Below, piece by piece: positions 1-9,300 of a DNA stretch of 54,845 nucleotides (position 1 is its first letter; every line of letters starts with the position of its first letter). This DNA is from Chromatiales bacterium (GTDB lineage: Bacteria; Pseudomonadota; Gammaproteobacteria; SZUA-152): NCBI GenBank assembly GCA_026982555.1, contig JALSGT010000106.1, positions 1 to 54,845 on the forward strand. Reading direction: 5' to 3'. A program made the position numbers and the translations under genes. The notes beneath the pieces are model-generated. The model was not told where the DNA came from. It saw only the letters and a program-made list of their open reading frames with translations, and made no database searches.

Positions 1-1
1 G

Positions 2-118
2 AAGGAAGGTGAGTCGTTAATGAATCGGGCCATTGTAGATTTGGAGAGTATTAAGCGAAACAAGAAACTCATCAGATCATTTTTTGAAGAGAAGACGGTA
101 TCCTTTGCTGCTGCCTAG
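2..118 (+). CDS. C-terminal fragment of an unidentified protein
   Basis: An open frame enters from the left edge and stops with TAG at 116-118. It contains an internal ATG at 20, so it could be the tail of a longer gene or a 32-residue ORF. The visible end is rich in Lys and Arg and finishes with a FAAA tail. I recognise no domain. The next gene on this strand begins only at 1851, so this frame is not obviously part of the chemotaxis operon. Confidence 0.3.
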   Translation, partial: KEGESLMNRAIVDLESIKRNKKLIRSFFEEKTVSFAAA

Positions 119-331
119 GTAGTAAGTGGGAGGGTATCCAGTAACTTGAATTTTTAATGAGTTCATTAAATAAATACATTATCTCTCTGTTAACGCGATA
201 ATGTGGACTGGCATGAATACCTGGGACAGCTTAATGACTGGAAGTCGTGAGTAGAGTAGGTGACGGATGCTGGAAGGTGCTGAATAATCTGGAACGCTTG
301 GGAAGCCCTCTGGAAATTTAACCAGATATCG

Positions 332-1531
332 TTAAAATAAATCGATTCCGCCTTCCTGCATATTTTTAGCGCTGACCGTCGGGCGAGGGCTGGATGCCAA
401 ATGTGTTTGTAATTTTTTATCAATCTGCTGGAAGCATTGTACGATGTCATCACTGGCAAGGAGTTCCTGCGCAACTATATTGGTGGTTGTATCTATCGCG
501 TGTAGCTGTTCCTGGACGTATTGCATTATTTGTCTGGCGGAGTCCTCAAATTGCATGGCGGTTATCGCGGTGGAAACATCATTTTGGATTTCTTTGGCGG
601 TCTTCGACGTGCTGTCAATAGTGTCAGAAATACATTGATTCGCTTCCACCAGCTCTTTGAGCATGTTGTCCATATTGTCTTTGGTCGCCAGGGCATTATT
701 CATATCCAGTGATGCCATTTCTTCGACAATTTTCGAAATATCGATTAATAATGTTTTTGTGCCTGCTGTTTGTTCCCGAATACAATCATTCAGTTTTTGT
801 GATGATATTGAAAGGTTCCGCACTTCATCGGCGACCACCGCAAAACCACGTCCGGCATCACCGGCACGAGCGGCTTCAATAGCGGCATTCAGGGCGAGTA
901 AATTCGTCTGGTCTGCCAGTTTATGTACTTGACTTAATAATTCAAATACTGAATCCATTTCATGCACCATATCCTGGACTTTGTCCGCAGCAGCGACATT
1001 TTTAACACTGATTTTGATCATGAGTTCCACAAAGCTGCTGAGTGTACTGTCGATTTCGCGGGCAAAATTTTCCATGGTCAGGTTGTTATTGTCGAGATCA
1101 CCCCCTTTTAGCTGAGTGAGCATGGTATTTAATTGTTCCAGTTGTTGATCGGATTTGGAAACGAGGCCGGTAAAGCTCTCTTGTAACAAGTGGGTTCCGT
1201 CACTGATGATTCCTGTCACTTGCTCCAGGCTTGTGGTGGCTGGCTGCAAGTGTTGTTGCATATTTTCCTGTAGTTGCGTTCCTGCGGCAGTGCGTGCTGT
1301 CTGTTCGGGCACAGTATTTAGAGGTGTTTGTACAGAAAGGCTGGATGTGTTGCGTAAATTCAACCAGGCCCAGAATATCAGTGTGACAGTTGTCACAAGC
1401 AAGGTTACGGCTGTCGATATTCCTGCTGCTATGACGGCCAATGTTATAAGGCTGGCCAGACAGGCAACCCGCTGAGCCGGGGTGGCCGGAATCCATTTTT
1501 TCATTATCGTGTGGGACATTGTTGTTGGCAT
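332..1531 (-). CDS. Methyl-accepting chemotaxis protein with two N-terminal membrane helices
   Basis: The 399-residue protein starts with a hydrophobic stretch (about residues 22-57) that can form a helical hairpin with almost no periplasmic loop. A long coiled coil follows. The signalling tip lies at about residues 204-240 and contains [20 protein letters not shown] and [15 protein letters not shown], the conserved contact region for CheA and CheW. A later ALQFED-like segment ([10 protein letters not shown]) is common in small MCPs of this type. There is no ligand-binding domain, so it probably senses membrane or cytoplasmic state or works through partners. It is divergent from the che operon, 319 bp away. 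The C-terminus ends GGIDLF, resembling the end of CheD in this locus. ATG 1529-1531 has only a weak ribosome site. Confidence 0.9.
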   Translation of the reverse strand: MPTTMSHTIMKKWIPATPAQRVACLASLITLAVIAAGISTAVTLLVTTVTLIFWAWLNLRNTSSLSVQTPLNTVPEQTARTAAGTQLQENMQQHLQPATTSLEQVTGIISDGTHLLQESFTGLVSKSDQQLEQLNTMLTQLKGGDLDNNNLTMENFAREIDSTLSSFVELMIKISVKNVAAADKVQDMVHEMDSVFELLSQVHKLADQTNLLALNAAIEAARAGDAGRGFAVVADEVRNLSISSQKLNDCIREQTAGTKTLLIDISKIVEEMASLDMNNALATKDNMDNMLKELVEANQCISDTIDSTSKTAKEIQNDVSTAITAMQFEDSARQIMQYVQEQLHAIDTTTNIVAQELLASDDIVQCFQQIDKKLQTHLASSPRPTVSAKNMQEGGIDLF

Positions 1532-1651
1532 ACTCTGTGAAACCGGTTTATTTTGGAGACATCGTCCTTGTTCAGATTCTTTTATAGCGCGCTACTGTGG
1601 GACTGGGATCGGCTGCTTTGTTTAATAACTTGAGACATTTTGTGATTCATT

Positions 1652-1690
1652 CTCAGGCAAGGTCCAACTCAGGCAAGGTCCAAGGCAAGG
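1652..1690. repeat. 16-bp perfect tandem repeat plus a partial third copy
   Basis: The unit CTCAGGCAAGGTCCAA occurs at 1652-1667 and again at 1668-1683 with no mismatch. It is followed by a seven-base partial copy (GGCAAGG, 1684-1690). The position between divergent chemotaxis promoters makes a regulator-binding site possible, but a simple slippage duplication explains it equally well. Confidence 0.85.
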
Positions 1691-1742
1691 GAAAAAGCAT
1701 CGTGCGACACACAATAGCAAATCATTAATTGATGAGTACATA

Positions 1743-1756
1743 TTTTGATATCAAAA
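1743..1756. repeat. 14-bp perfect palindrome
   Basis: TTTTGATATCAAAA reads identically on both strands. It lies about 95 bp upstream of the STAS gene in AT-rich DNA and could be an operator for a dimeric regulator. No protein can be assigned from sequence alone. Confidence 0.5.
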
Positions 1757-1850
1757 ATCTAATGCATGCAAAATTATTAGCTGCATCCTAAAGAATCCTG
1801 AAAAGATACCGCTGTTCAGGGGCGAGTCGTTATTTCTGAGGGAATGAAAG

Positions 1851-2171
1851 ATGGCAAATGAAACAGCAACGGATACGGCATTTTTTCATATCGAATGTGA
1901 CGAGGTGCTGGATATTTCCAGTGTGGCTGAGTTTCATGCGCGCTGTCTCGGAGCCTTGAAGAAAAAACAAAATATAATGTTGAATGCCAGTCAGGTGGAT
2001 CGTGCCGATACGGCTGCCTTGCAGGTTCTGAGTGCTTTTATTCAAGATGCCAACACCGGAAAACAGATTGTGCAGTGGGAGGCTCCTTCTGAGCCGTTAT
2101 GTCAATCTGCGGCTTTGTTGGGTTTATCTGACATGTTGTGTTTGCCGACAGTGATGGATTCATCACACTAA
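1851..2171 (+). CDS. STAS-domain protein, first gene of the che operon
   Basis: A 106-residue single-domain protein with the STAS fold pattern known from anti-sigma factor antagonists. The loop before the second helix reads VDRADTAALQ. Here D53-T54-A55-A56 sits where SpoIIAA-type proteins have a phosphorylatable Ser after Asp, so Thr54 is a candidate phosphosite. Stand-alone STAS proteins occur in several chemosensory operons, where their role is poorly defined. No cognate kinase of the SpoIIAB type is visible nearby. The gene lies 68 bp upstream of cheY in the same direction and is probably co-transcribed. The start ATG 1851 has AGGGA seven bases upstream. Confidence 0.82.
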   Translation: MANETATDTAFFHIECDEVLDISSVAEFHARCLGALKKKQNIMLNASQVDRADTAALQVLSAFIQDANTGKQIVQWEAPSEPLCQSAALLGLSDMLCLPTVMDSSH

Positions 2172-2239
2172 AAGACAGCAGTAAAGAAACAGTAACGAGC
2201 CCTGATCCGGTCAGGGGAAAAATATTTCAGGAGTGAATG

Positions 2240-2602
2240 ATGGCGAATATTTTGGCGGTAGACGATTCTGCATCCATGCGGCAAATGGTGGCTTTTACCC
2301 TCAAAGGTGCAGGGCATCAAGTGACTGAAGCGGTGGATGGCCAGGCAGCATTGGATGTTGCAAAGAATCAGAAGTTTGACCTGGTGCTGACCGACGTTAA
2401 TATGCCACGCATGGACGGTATCACGCTGGCAAAGGAATTGCGCAGTTTACCGAATTTTAAATTCACGCCGATTTTGATGTTGACCACGGAAGCAGGTCTT
2501 AATAAAAAACAGGAAGGTAAAGCGGCGGGTGCCACAGGCTGGATTGTAAAACCTTTCAATCCAGAGCAGTTGCTGGCCACTATTAAAAAAGTCACAGGTT
2601 AA
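2240..2602 (+). CDS. cheY: CheY-type response regulator
   Basis: A 120-residue single receiver domain. The acidic pocket D8-D9, phosphoacceptor D52 (in VLTDVNMPRMDG), T82-T83 and K104 (in VKPF) are all present, so it should accept phosphate from CheA. There is no output domain. It ends four bases before cheA. Two ATG codons are adjacent (2237 and 2240). AGGAG at 2229-2233 is better spaced for the second, so I chose 2240. By position it matches CheY2 of the P. aeruginosa Che2 cluster. Whether it binds the flagellar switch cannot be told from sequence. Confidence 0.93.
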   Translation: MANILAVDDSASMRQMVAFTLKGAGHQVTEAVDGQAALDVAKNQKFDLVLTDVNMPRMDGITLAKELRSLPNFKFTPILMLTTEAGLNKKQEGKAAGATGWIVKPFNPEQLLATIKKVTG

Positions 2603-2606
2603 TCTT

Positions 2607-4688
2607 ATGTCCATCGATATGGAGCAGTTCAAGGTTACCTTTGTGGAAGAAAGCCTTGAAGGTCTGGACATCATGGAATCTGTATTGCTGGATATGAATC
2701 CGGGTGCCACTGATGCTGAGGCTATTGATAATATATTTCGTGCGGCACATTCCATAAAAGGCGGCGCAGCCACTTTCGGCTTAGGTAATATTGCCAGTTT
2801 TACCCATGTGGTTGAAACGCTGCTGGATGAGATACGTAATGGTGAACGCGATATTACCCAGGATGCCATTGTTCTATTTCTGAGTTCGGTGGATTGTATT
2901 CGTGAAATGCTCAGTGCCGATCAAAATAGCGAGGTGGTTGATCAGGAGCATATTGAACAGGTCAAGGCCGGGTTGGATAAAATGCTGGGCTCGACACAAG
3001 AAAGTGAAACGGCCTCAACAGAGGATAACAATGCAGTGGCTTCAGCCGCCACTCAGGATGCCGGCTGGCAAATAATTTTTAAACCATTTCCTGGCATGCT
3101 ACGCACGGGTAACGATGTTGTACGTATGTTCCGGGAGTTGGCCGGGCTGGGTGATTTTACAGTAGTGGTGGATACAGAAAATTTACCGCCACTGGTTGAT
3201 ATGGACCCGGAAGAAGCTTATCTGAGCTGGGATATTACACTTCAGGGTGACATTGAAAAATCACAAATCAGTGAAATATTTGAGTGGGTTGAAGATGATT
3301 GTGAATTGGAAATTCTTCCCCTGGCCGATAGTCATATAGAAATTGTTGCCAATGGGAGCAACGAAACTGAGAAAGCCACAGACGAAAGCAAGCCAATGGA
3401 TCTTCAGGTGGCAAGTCCACCGCCTGAACGCCGTGTAGAAGAGGATCGCCGGCAACCCGCACGTAAAGCAGCGTCTCCCGAGTCATCATCCATCCGTGTT
3501 GGTATCGACAAAGTGGATGATTTAATCAACATGGTGGGTGAATTGGTGATTACACAATCCATGTTGAGCCAGTTGGGTGAAGATTTTGATATGAGCCGGG
3601 TGGAACGGCTTAATGATGGTCTTGCCGAGTTGGAGCGTAACACACGCGAGTTACAGGAAAGTGTGATGCGTATTCGCATGTTGCCTATCAGTTTTGCATT
3701 TAACCGTTTTCCCCGAATGGTACATGATCTTAGTGCCAAGCTGGATAAAAAAATTGAACTTACCATGTCGGGTGAACAAACTGAGCTGGATAAAACGGTG
3801 ATGGAGAAAATTGGTGATCCACTGGTTCATCTGGTGCGTAATTCTATTGATCACGGCATTGAAACTCCCGAAGCACGCAAGGCTGCCGGCAAGTCGGAGA
3901 CGGGAGTCGTTAACCTGAATGCGTACCATCAGGGCGGTAATATCATTATTGAAATAAGTGATGATGGTGCAGGGCTGAATTATGAAAAAATACTGGCCAA
4001 GGCCATTGAGCGTGGATTGGTCGGTGAAAACGAAGAATTGCCGGAAGAGAAGGTTTATGAGCTGTTGTTTGAACCGGGTTTTTCGACGGCTGATGTCGTC
4101 AGCGATGTTTCCGGTCGTGGTGTTGGTATGGATGTGGTGAAACGTAACATCATGGCATTGGGTGGTGGTGTTGATGTGAAATCTGTGAAGGGTGAAGGTT
4201 CAACATTCACGATTCGTTTACCGCTGACTCTGGCCATTCTGGATGGTCAACTGGTACGTGTAGGTGATAACACGTACATCATTCCGCTGGTATCCATTGT
4301 GGAGTCCCTGCTGGTGGACCAAAAAAATGTCAACGAAATTGCAGGTAAAGCCGAGGTTTACCAATTGCGTTCTGACTATCTGCCTATCATTCGTCTTTAT
4401 GACGTCTTTGGTATTGAGCCGGACCGGCGTTCTCTGGATGACGGTTTGCTGGTGGTGGTTGAAGGTGACAGTAAAAAAGGCGGTTTGCTGGTTGACGAAT
4501 TACTGGGACAACAGCAGGTTGTTATCAAAAGCCTGGAAACCAATTTCCGCCGGGTCGAAGGACTGTCTGGAGCCACTATTTTAGGTGATGGCACCGTGGC
4601 GCTGATTGTGGATGTGGCTGGCGTTGTGCGTCTTTCCAGAGAAAGAGAAGATGGGCATTGCCCTGCTGACCAGATTGTGGCGGCCTGA
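2607..4688 (+). CDS. cheA: Chemotaxis sensor kinase CheA
   Basis: A 693-residue histidine kinase with the full CheA layout. The P1 phosphotransfer domain has H48 in AAHSIKGGAATFG. A regulator-binding P2-like region follows at about 150-240, then an acidic and Arg-rich linker and the P3 dimerisation helices at about 295-370. The P4 ATPase has the N-box near 408-418 (VRNSIDHG) and G-boxes SDDGAG and GRGVGMDVVK. The P5 CheW-like domain runs from about 535 to the end. It phosphorylates the CheY and CheB receivers when clustered with receptors through CheW. It begins four bases after cheY, with only a weak ribosome site, which suggests translational coupling. No key residue is missing. Confidence 0.96.
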   Translation: MSIDMEQFKVTFVEESLEGLDIMESVLLDMNPGATDAEAIDNIFRAAHSIKGGAATFGLGNIASFTHVVETLLDEIRNGERDITQDAIVLFLSSVDCIREMLSADQNSEVVDQEHIEQVKAGLDKMLGSTQESETASTEDNNAVASAATQDAGWQIIFKPFPGMLRTGNDVVRMFRELAGLGDFTVVVDTENLPPLVDMDPEEAYLSWDITLQGDIEKSQISEIFEWVEDDCELEILPLADSHIEIVANGSNETEKATDESKPMDLQVASPPPERRVEEDRRQPARKAASPESSSIRVGIDKVDDLINMVGELVITQSMLSQLGEDFDMSRVERLNDGLAELERNTRELQESVMRIRMLPISFAFNRFPRMVHDLSAKLDKKIELTMSGEQTELDKTVMEKIGDPLVHLVRNSIDHGIETPEARKAAGKSETGVVNLNAYHQGGNIIIEISDDGAGLNYEKILAKAIERGLVGENEELPEEKVYELLFEPGFSTADVVSDVSGRGVGMDVVKRNIMALGGGVDVKSVKGEGSTFTIRLPLTLAILDGQLVRVGDNTYIIPLVSIVESLLVDQKNVNEIAGKAEVYQLRSDYLPIIRLYDVFGIEPDRRSLDDGLLVVVEGDSKKGGLLVDELLGQQQVVIKSLETNFRRVEGLSGATILGDGTVALIVDVAGVVRLSREREDGHCPADQIVAA

Positions 4689-4766
4689 TCTTCTTCATGA
4701 GAAAACAGAATTTAGTGGTGAAATGCAGGGATGGTTTTACCCTGATCAGTCAAGAGGAGTCGATTG

Positions 4767-5288
4767 ATGGATGCGGCACAAAATATAGCACATGAGATAC
4801 AGCATGATCTGGAATCAGATGGTGATCAGTTTCTCACTTTTATCCTTGCCGGTGAAGAATATGGCGTTGATATTCTGCGTGTGCAGGAGATCAAGGGCTG
4901 GGATTCTGTAACGCCGATTCCTAATACTCCGGAATACATTCGGGGTGTGATTAATTTGCGTGGCACCATTGTGCCGATTATTGATTTGCGTCGCCGTTTC
5001 CAGTTAGAGGCTGTGGAATATGGCCCCATGACGGTGGTGATTGTACTTCGGGTGGAAAATCCCGATGGTGGAAAAGACCGGGTTATGGGGCTGGTGGTGG
5101 ATGCCGTATCCGATGTTTACAACGTGCCGGAAGGTGCGATTAAAGCCGCGCCGGATTTTGGCAGTGTGGTGGATGTGAATTTTGTAAAAGGTCTGGCGAC
5201 GCTGGAAGATGTGATGGTGATCATGCTGGATATTGATCGTTTGCTGAATGCCGATGAATTGTCGGCCGTTGAACACATTGTGCAGTAA
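4767..5288 (+). CDS. cheW: Chemotaxis coupling protein CheW
   Basis: A 173-residue CheW-domain protein that links receptor tips to the P5 domain of CheA in the array core. It has the expected GEEYGVDILRVQEI opening, the PIPNTPEYIRGVINLRG core and a closing GLVVDAVSDVYNV segment. The start ATG 4767 follows GGAG at 4756-4759. A TTG three bases earlier is less likely because of its spacing. It lies 78 bp after cheA and 55 bp before the ParA-like gene. Length and motifs are normal for the family. Confidence 0.94.
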   Translation: MDAAQNIAHEIQHDLESDGDQFLTFILAGEEYGVDILRVQEIKGWDSVTPIPNTPEYIRGVINLRGTIVPIIDLRRRFQLEAVEYGPMTVVIVLRVENPDGGKDRVMGLVVDAVSDVYNVPEGAIKAAPDFGSVVDVNFVKGLATLEDVMVIMLDIDRLLNADELSAVEHIVQ

Positions 5289-5343
5289 TCATTGTGAACT
5301 GACCGGCATTGACGGATTACGGACTGGAAAATAAAAAAGGATC

Positions 5344-6117
5344 GTGACAAAAGTGATTGCAGTAATCAATCAAAAAGGTGGCGTGGGTAAAACCACTACA
5401 GCGATTAATCTTGCCCATGCGCTGGCTTTGTTGGGCCAGCGGGTGCTGGCACTGGACCTGGACCCGCAAGGTCACCTGGGCATCGGCTTGGGTGTCTCAG
5501 AAAGAGATCTGCCAGGTATGGATGAAGTTTTGCTTAATGGAAGCGATGTGAACCAGTTTGTGGTTTCGACTCGTGATGATACAGACGGTGGCCAATTGGA
5601 TGTGGTGCCTGCTGGTCCTGGCCTGGCGAATGTAGAACATCTGGTTGATGGTGGTACACAACGTGGTATGCGCCTGAAAAATGCCTTGCAAAATGTTGCA
5701 GCAGATTACGATACCGTGATTTTTGATTGTCCGCCATCTGCGGGTCTGTTGGGTATCAACGCCCTGTTTGCTGCCAGTGATCTGGTGATCCCTGTGTCCA
5801 GTGATTTTCTGGCGCTGCAAAGTCTGTCCAGTTTTATGACGACGTTGCAGTTTGTGGAAAAATCCTGTGGGCGCAGTATCGGCAAACATATTGTGATGAC
5901 CCGTTATCACCAGCAGCGCCGTTTGGCGCGTGAAGTGCGTGAGAGTTTACAGCAACATTTTCCTGGGCAACTGACCAAAACATCAATTCGGGAAAATGTC
6001 GCGCTGGCAGAAAGCCCCAGCTATGGTGAAAGTATTTTTGAATATCAGAATGTAAGTCATGGTGCAGATGATTATCGTCAACTGGCCACGGAACTCACCA
6101 CAGAAAGGTGGCATTAA
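5344..6117 (+). CDS. ParA/MinD-family ATPase in the chemotaxis operon
   Basis: A 257-residue P-loop ATPase with the deviant Walker A motif KGGVGKTT (signature Lys11, catalytic Lys16), a Walker A' region at VIFDCPPSAG, and DLDPQGHLG. ParA-family proteins position plasmids, chromosomes or protein complexes by ATP-driven cycling on the nucleoid or membrane. Relatives such as ParC of Vibrio and PpfA of Rhodobacter place chemotaxis clusters. Its place between cheW and the soluble receptor suggests the same job here, namely segregating a cytoplasmic or polar array. No ParB or ParP partner is visible. It starts with GTG at 5344, with AAAGG upstream. Confidence 0.88.
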   Translation: MTKVIAVINQKGGVGKTTTAINLAHALALLGQRVLALDLDPQGHLGIGLGVSERDLPGMDEVLLNGSDVNQFVVSTRDDTDGGQLDVVPAGPGLANVEHLVDGGTQRGMRLKNALQNVAADYDTVIFDCPPSAGLLGINALFAASDLVIPVSSDFLALQSLSSFMTTLQFVEKSCGRSIGKHIVMTRYHQQRRLAREVRESLQQHFPGQLTKTSIRENVALAESPSYGESIFEYQNVSHGADDYRQLATELTTERWH

Positions 6118-6119
6118 GC

Positions 6120-6305
6120 ATGAGCATACAAGCAGGTATTGATACGGCGCAGCGGCAATTAGTGACAAGCACTAACAGCAGTGAATTCCCGTTACGCGAT
6201 ATCGCCCGGCGTGTACCGGTTCGACATGTAAAAAAAAGTCTGTTCACTGTTTATATGACGGTGATGATGGATGTGTTTTCACATTCAAGCTGGAATGGCT
6301 GGTAA
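6120..6305 (+). CDS. Small protein of unknown function between parA and the receptor gene
   Basis: A 61-residue ORF starting two bases after the ParA stop, with AAAGGTGG at 6104-6111 as a usable though slightly distant ribosome site. The translation has a polar N-terminal half and a short hydrophobic segment near residues 40-50 (LFTVYMTVMMDVF), ending in SSWNGW. I recognise no family. It fills the only gap of more than 200 bp between the ParA-like and receptor genes. It could be a small partner of the ATPase or of the array, or a non-coding leader. Confidence 0.45.
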   Translation: MSIQAGIDTAQRQLVTSTNSSEFPLRDIARRVPVRHVKKSLFTVYMTVMMDVFSHSSWNGW

Positions 6306-6355
6306 GTCATGATACATCTGAATTCTGCAAGTGATAATTATTGGAGATAAACAGA

Positions 6356-9300
6356 ATGGCCTCGCGAAAAAAGGCAAAAATGGGCGCAGACCCGCTGGCA
6401 TGGATGCAGGATAGCGACACATCCCCCGTTAAAATAGTGACAAGCAAGCCCGTTGAGCGCCGAAAAAAACCGCGCAGCAAAAAAACCGCCTCAGGTTTGG
6501 ATGTTGCTCTTTTGGAAAAAACATTCACGGCTCTGGCACCACAGGGCGAGGCGTTGGTGAAACGTTTTTATGCGGAGTTGTTTGAGCGTTATCCCGATGT
6601 CAAACCCATGTTTGACAATACGACGGTGGCTGATCAGGAAAAGAAATTACTGGCAGCCCTGCAACTGGTGGTCAACAGTCTGCGCAAGCCCGAGGTATTA
6701 GCCAATGCGCTTGCTCATCTTGGTAGCAAACATCACGAGTATGGGGCGAGACCAGAGCATTACACTGCGGTGGCTGAAACCTTGTTGGATGTGATGGCTG
6801 AATTTGCAGGTGAATTATGGACAGATGATGTTCATGCCGCCTGGCACGAGGCATTGAAAACTGTCGCAACCACTATGTTGGCTGCGGGACAAACTGACAA
6901 TACTGGAGAAGAGGACAAGACAATGGCAGCGAGTAAAAAAGTAGTCAATGAACAGATACAGGAAGACATGGAAGCAAGCCGAATGAGTTCTGCCATTAAT
7001 AACACAATGACGCCGATTATGATGGTTGACCGGGAGTTTGTGGTGACTTTTGCCAATAAGGCAACAGTGGACTTGCTTAAGAAACATGAAAAAGTTTTGC
7101 AGGATGTATATGCCGGTTTCAGTGCAGATAATCTGATTGGTATCAATATTGATATTTTTCATAAAAGTCCGGCGCATCAACGAAAATTGCTGGATGACCC
7201 CAGGAATCTTCCTTACCAAACGGACATTGAAGTTGGGCCACTTAAGTTTGAACTCAATGTGACGGCACAAACCGACCCCGCAGGTAATTATATTGGCACA
7301 ACTCTGGAATGGAGTGATGTGACTGAACTACGCGCCAAAGAATCTACTGTTGCACGTCTGCAAGGTACCGTGGATGGTGCAATGACGGCCATGATGATGG
7401 TTGACCGGGATCTTGTGATTACCTATGCCAATGAATCGACGGTCAATTTATTGCAGAAACATGAAGCGGCATTGGCGGCGGTCTATCCGGGTTTCAGTGT
7501 CGATAAAATCGTTGGCACCTGTATCGATACGTTTCACAAAAACCCGGCGCATCAGCGAAAACTGCTTGCTGATTCCGCAAATTTGCCTTACCAGACGGAT
7601 ATCGCCATCGGAGACCTGAAGTTTGCACTGAACGTGACGGCTATTATGGATGCTGAGGGCCATTACGTTGGTAATGCATTGGAATGGAGTGACGTGACTG
7701 AACTTCGCGCCAAAGAATCCGCTGTTGCCCGCCTGCAAGGTACCGTGGATGGTGCAATGACGGCCATGATGATGGTTGACCGGGATCTTGTGATTACCTA
7801 TGCCAATGAATCGACGGTCAATTTATTGCAGAAACATGAAGCGGCATTGGCGGCGGTCTATCCGGGTTTCAGTGTCGATAAAATCGTTGGTACCTGTATC
7901 GATACGTTTCACAAAACCCCGGCGCATCAGCGAAAACTGCTTGCTGATCCCGCAAATTTGCCTTACCAGACGGATATCGCCATCGGTGACCTGAAGTTTG
8001 CACTGAACGTGACGGCTATTATGGATGCTGAAGGCCATTATGTTGGCAATGCACTGGAGTGGTCGGATGTTACAGATTTACGCCAAAAAGAGGCGGTGAA
8101 TGCAGATTTTGCCAGCCAAATCGAAGCCATCAGCCGTAGCCAGGCGGTGATTGAGTTCAACATGGATGGTACGGTTATTCAGGCCAATGATAACTTCCTG
8201 AATACTTTGGGGTATCGTTTGGAAGAGATCCAGGGCAAGCATCACAGCATATTTGTGGAGCCCGGGTACGTACAGTCACCGGAATACGCCAGGTTTTGGG
8301 AACAGTTGAATGCCGGTGAATTTCAGGCAGCACGTTATAAACGTCTGGGCAAGGGTGGTAAAGAGATCTGGATCGAGGCCTCCTATAATCCGATTTTCGG
8401 TCTCGATGGCAAGCCTTTCAAAGTGGTGAAGTATGCCACCGATGTGACGGAGTCCATGAACAGGGAGGCGGATTATTCTGCACAAATTGCGGCTATCAGC
8501 AAAAGCCAGGCGGTCATCGAGTTCAATATGGATGGCACGATTATTCAGGCCAATGATAATTTTCTGAACACGGTGGGCTATAGCCAGGAAGAGATTCAAG
8601 GCAAACATCACCGGATGTTTGTGGACCCCGAGTATGCGCAGTCGCCGGAATATGCCCGGTTTTGGGAAAAATTCAATGCGGGTGAGTACGAATCGGCACG
8701 CTACAAACGACTGGGCAAAGGTGGCAGGGAAATCTGGATACAGGCTTCCTACAATCCGATTTTTGATCTCAATGGCAAGCCCTTCAAAGTCGTTAAATAT
8801 GCTACGGATGTCACTGCTGAGGTCGAGCAAGAGCGGGAGGTGGCGCGCCTGAAATCGGCAGTCGATGGTGCCCAGAGCAATTTCATGATTTGCGATGCTG
8901 ACCTGAATATCACCTATTGCAACCCGGCAGTAGTGGGTGTGATGCGTGCACGCCAAAGTGAGTTGCGACAGATTTGGCCTGGTTTTGATGCGGACAAACT
9001 GGTGGGCAGTAATATTGATGCTTTCCACAAAAACCCTGCTCACCAACGTGCGCTGCTGAGTGATCCGGGTCGGTTGCCAGCCAAGGCCGAAATTAAAGTG
9101 GCCGGTCTGGAGTTCGAGGTGAACGCAACCATGATTATCGGACCGGGTGGAGAATACCTGGGTAACATGGTGGAATGGAAAGATGTTACTGAACAGAAAG
9201 ATGCTGTACGCCAGATTCAGAACCTGATTGACGATGCAGTGTCGGGCCAGTTGGATAAACGCATTGCTACCGAGCAGTTTGAAGGCTTTTTGCTAAATCT

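Larger units (their letters stand above)
1532..1850. promoter_or_regulatory. Divergent intergenic region between the MCP and the che operon
   Basis: This 319-bp spacer must hold the promoters for the minus-strand MCP gene and the plus-strand che operon. It contains a perfect 16-bp tandem repeat at 1652-1683 and a perfect 14-bp palindrome at 1743-1756. The stretch 1720-1800 is AT-rich, as expected near a promoter. I could not assign convincing sigma-70, sigma-28 or sigma-54 boxes. The ribosome site for the first plus-strand gene (AGGGA at 1839-1843) is clear. Confidence 0.5.

Noticed and set aside
1596-1620. Possible sigma-54 promoter (GG then GC at 12-base spacing) upstream of the MCP and che genes
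   Set aside because: Only the GG and GC doublets fit; the rest of the -24 and -12 boxes do not match the consensus.
1788-1812. Possible sigma-28 flagellar promoter (CTAAAG then GATA) upstream of the STAS gene
   Set aside because: The -10 part matches in only four bases and the spacing is off, so chance is the simpler explanation.
2447-2869. Minus-strand frame of 140 codons across cheY and cheA
   Set aside because: It is antisense to two intact chemotaxis genes and spans their junction, and it has no ribosome site.
8276-9046. Long open frame on the minus strand inside the giant receptor gene (256 codons)
   Set aside because: It is antisense to two similar PAS domains, and its length follows from the codon pattern of the plus-strand gene. 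It has no ribosome site and no recognisable product.
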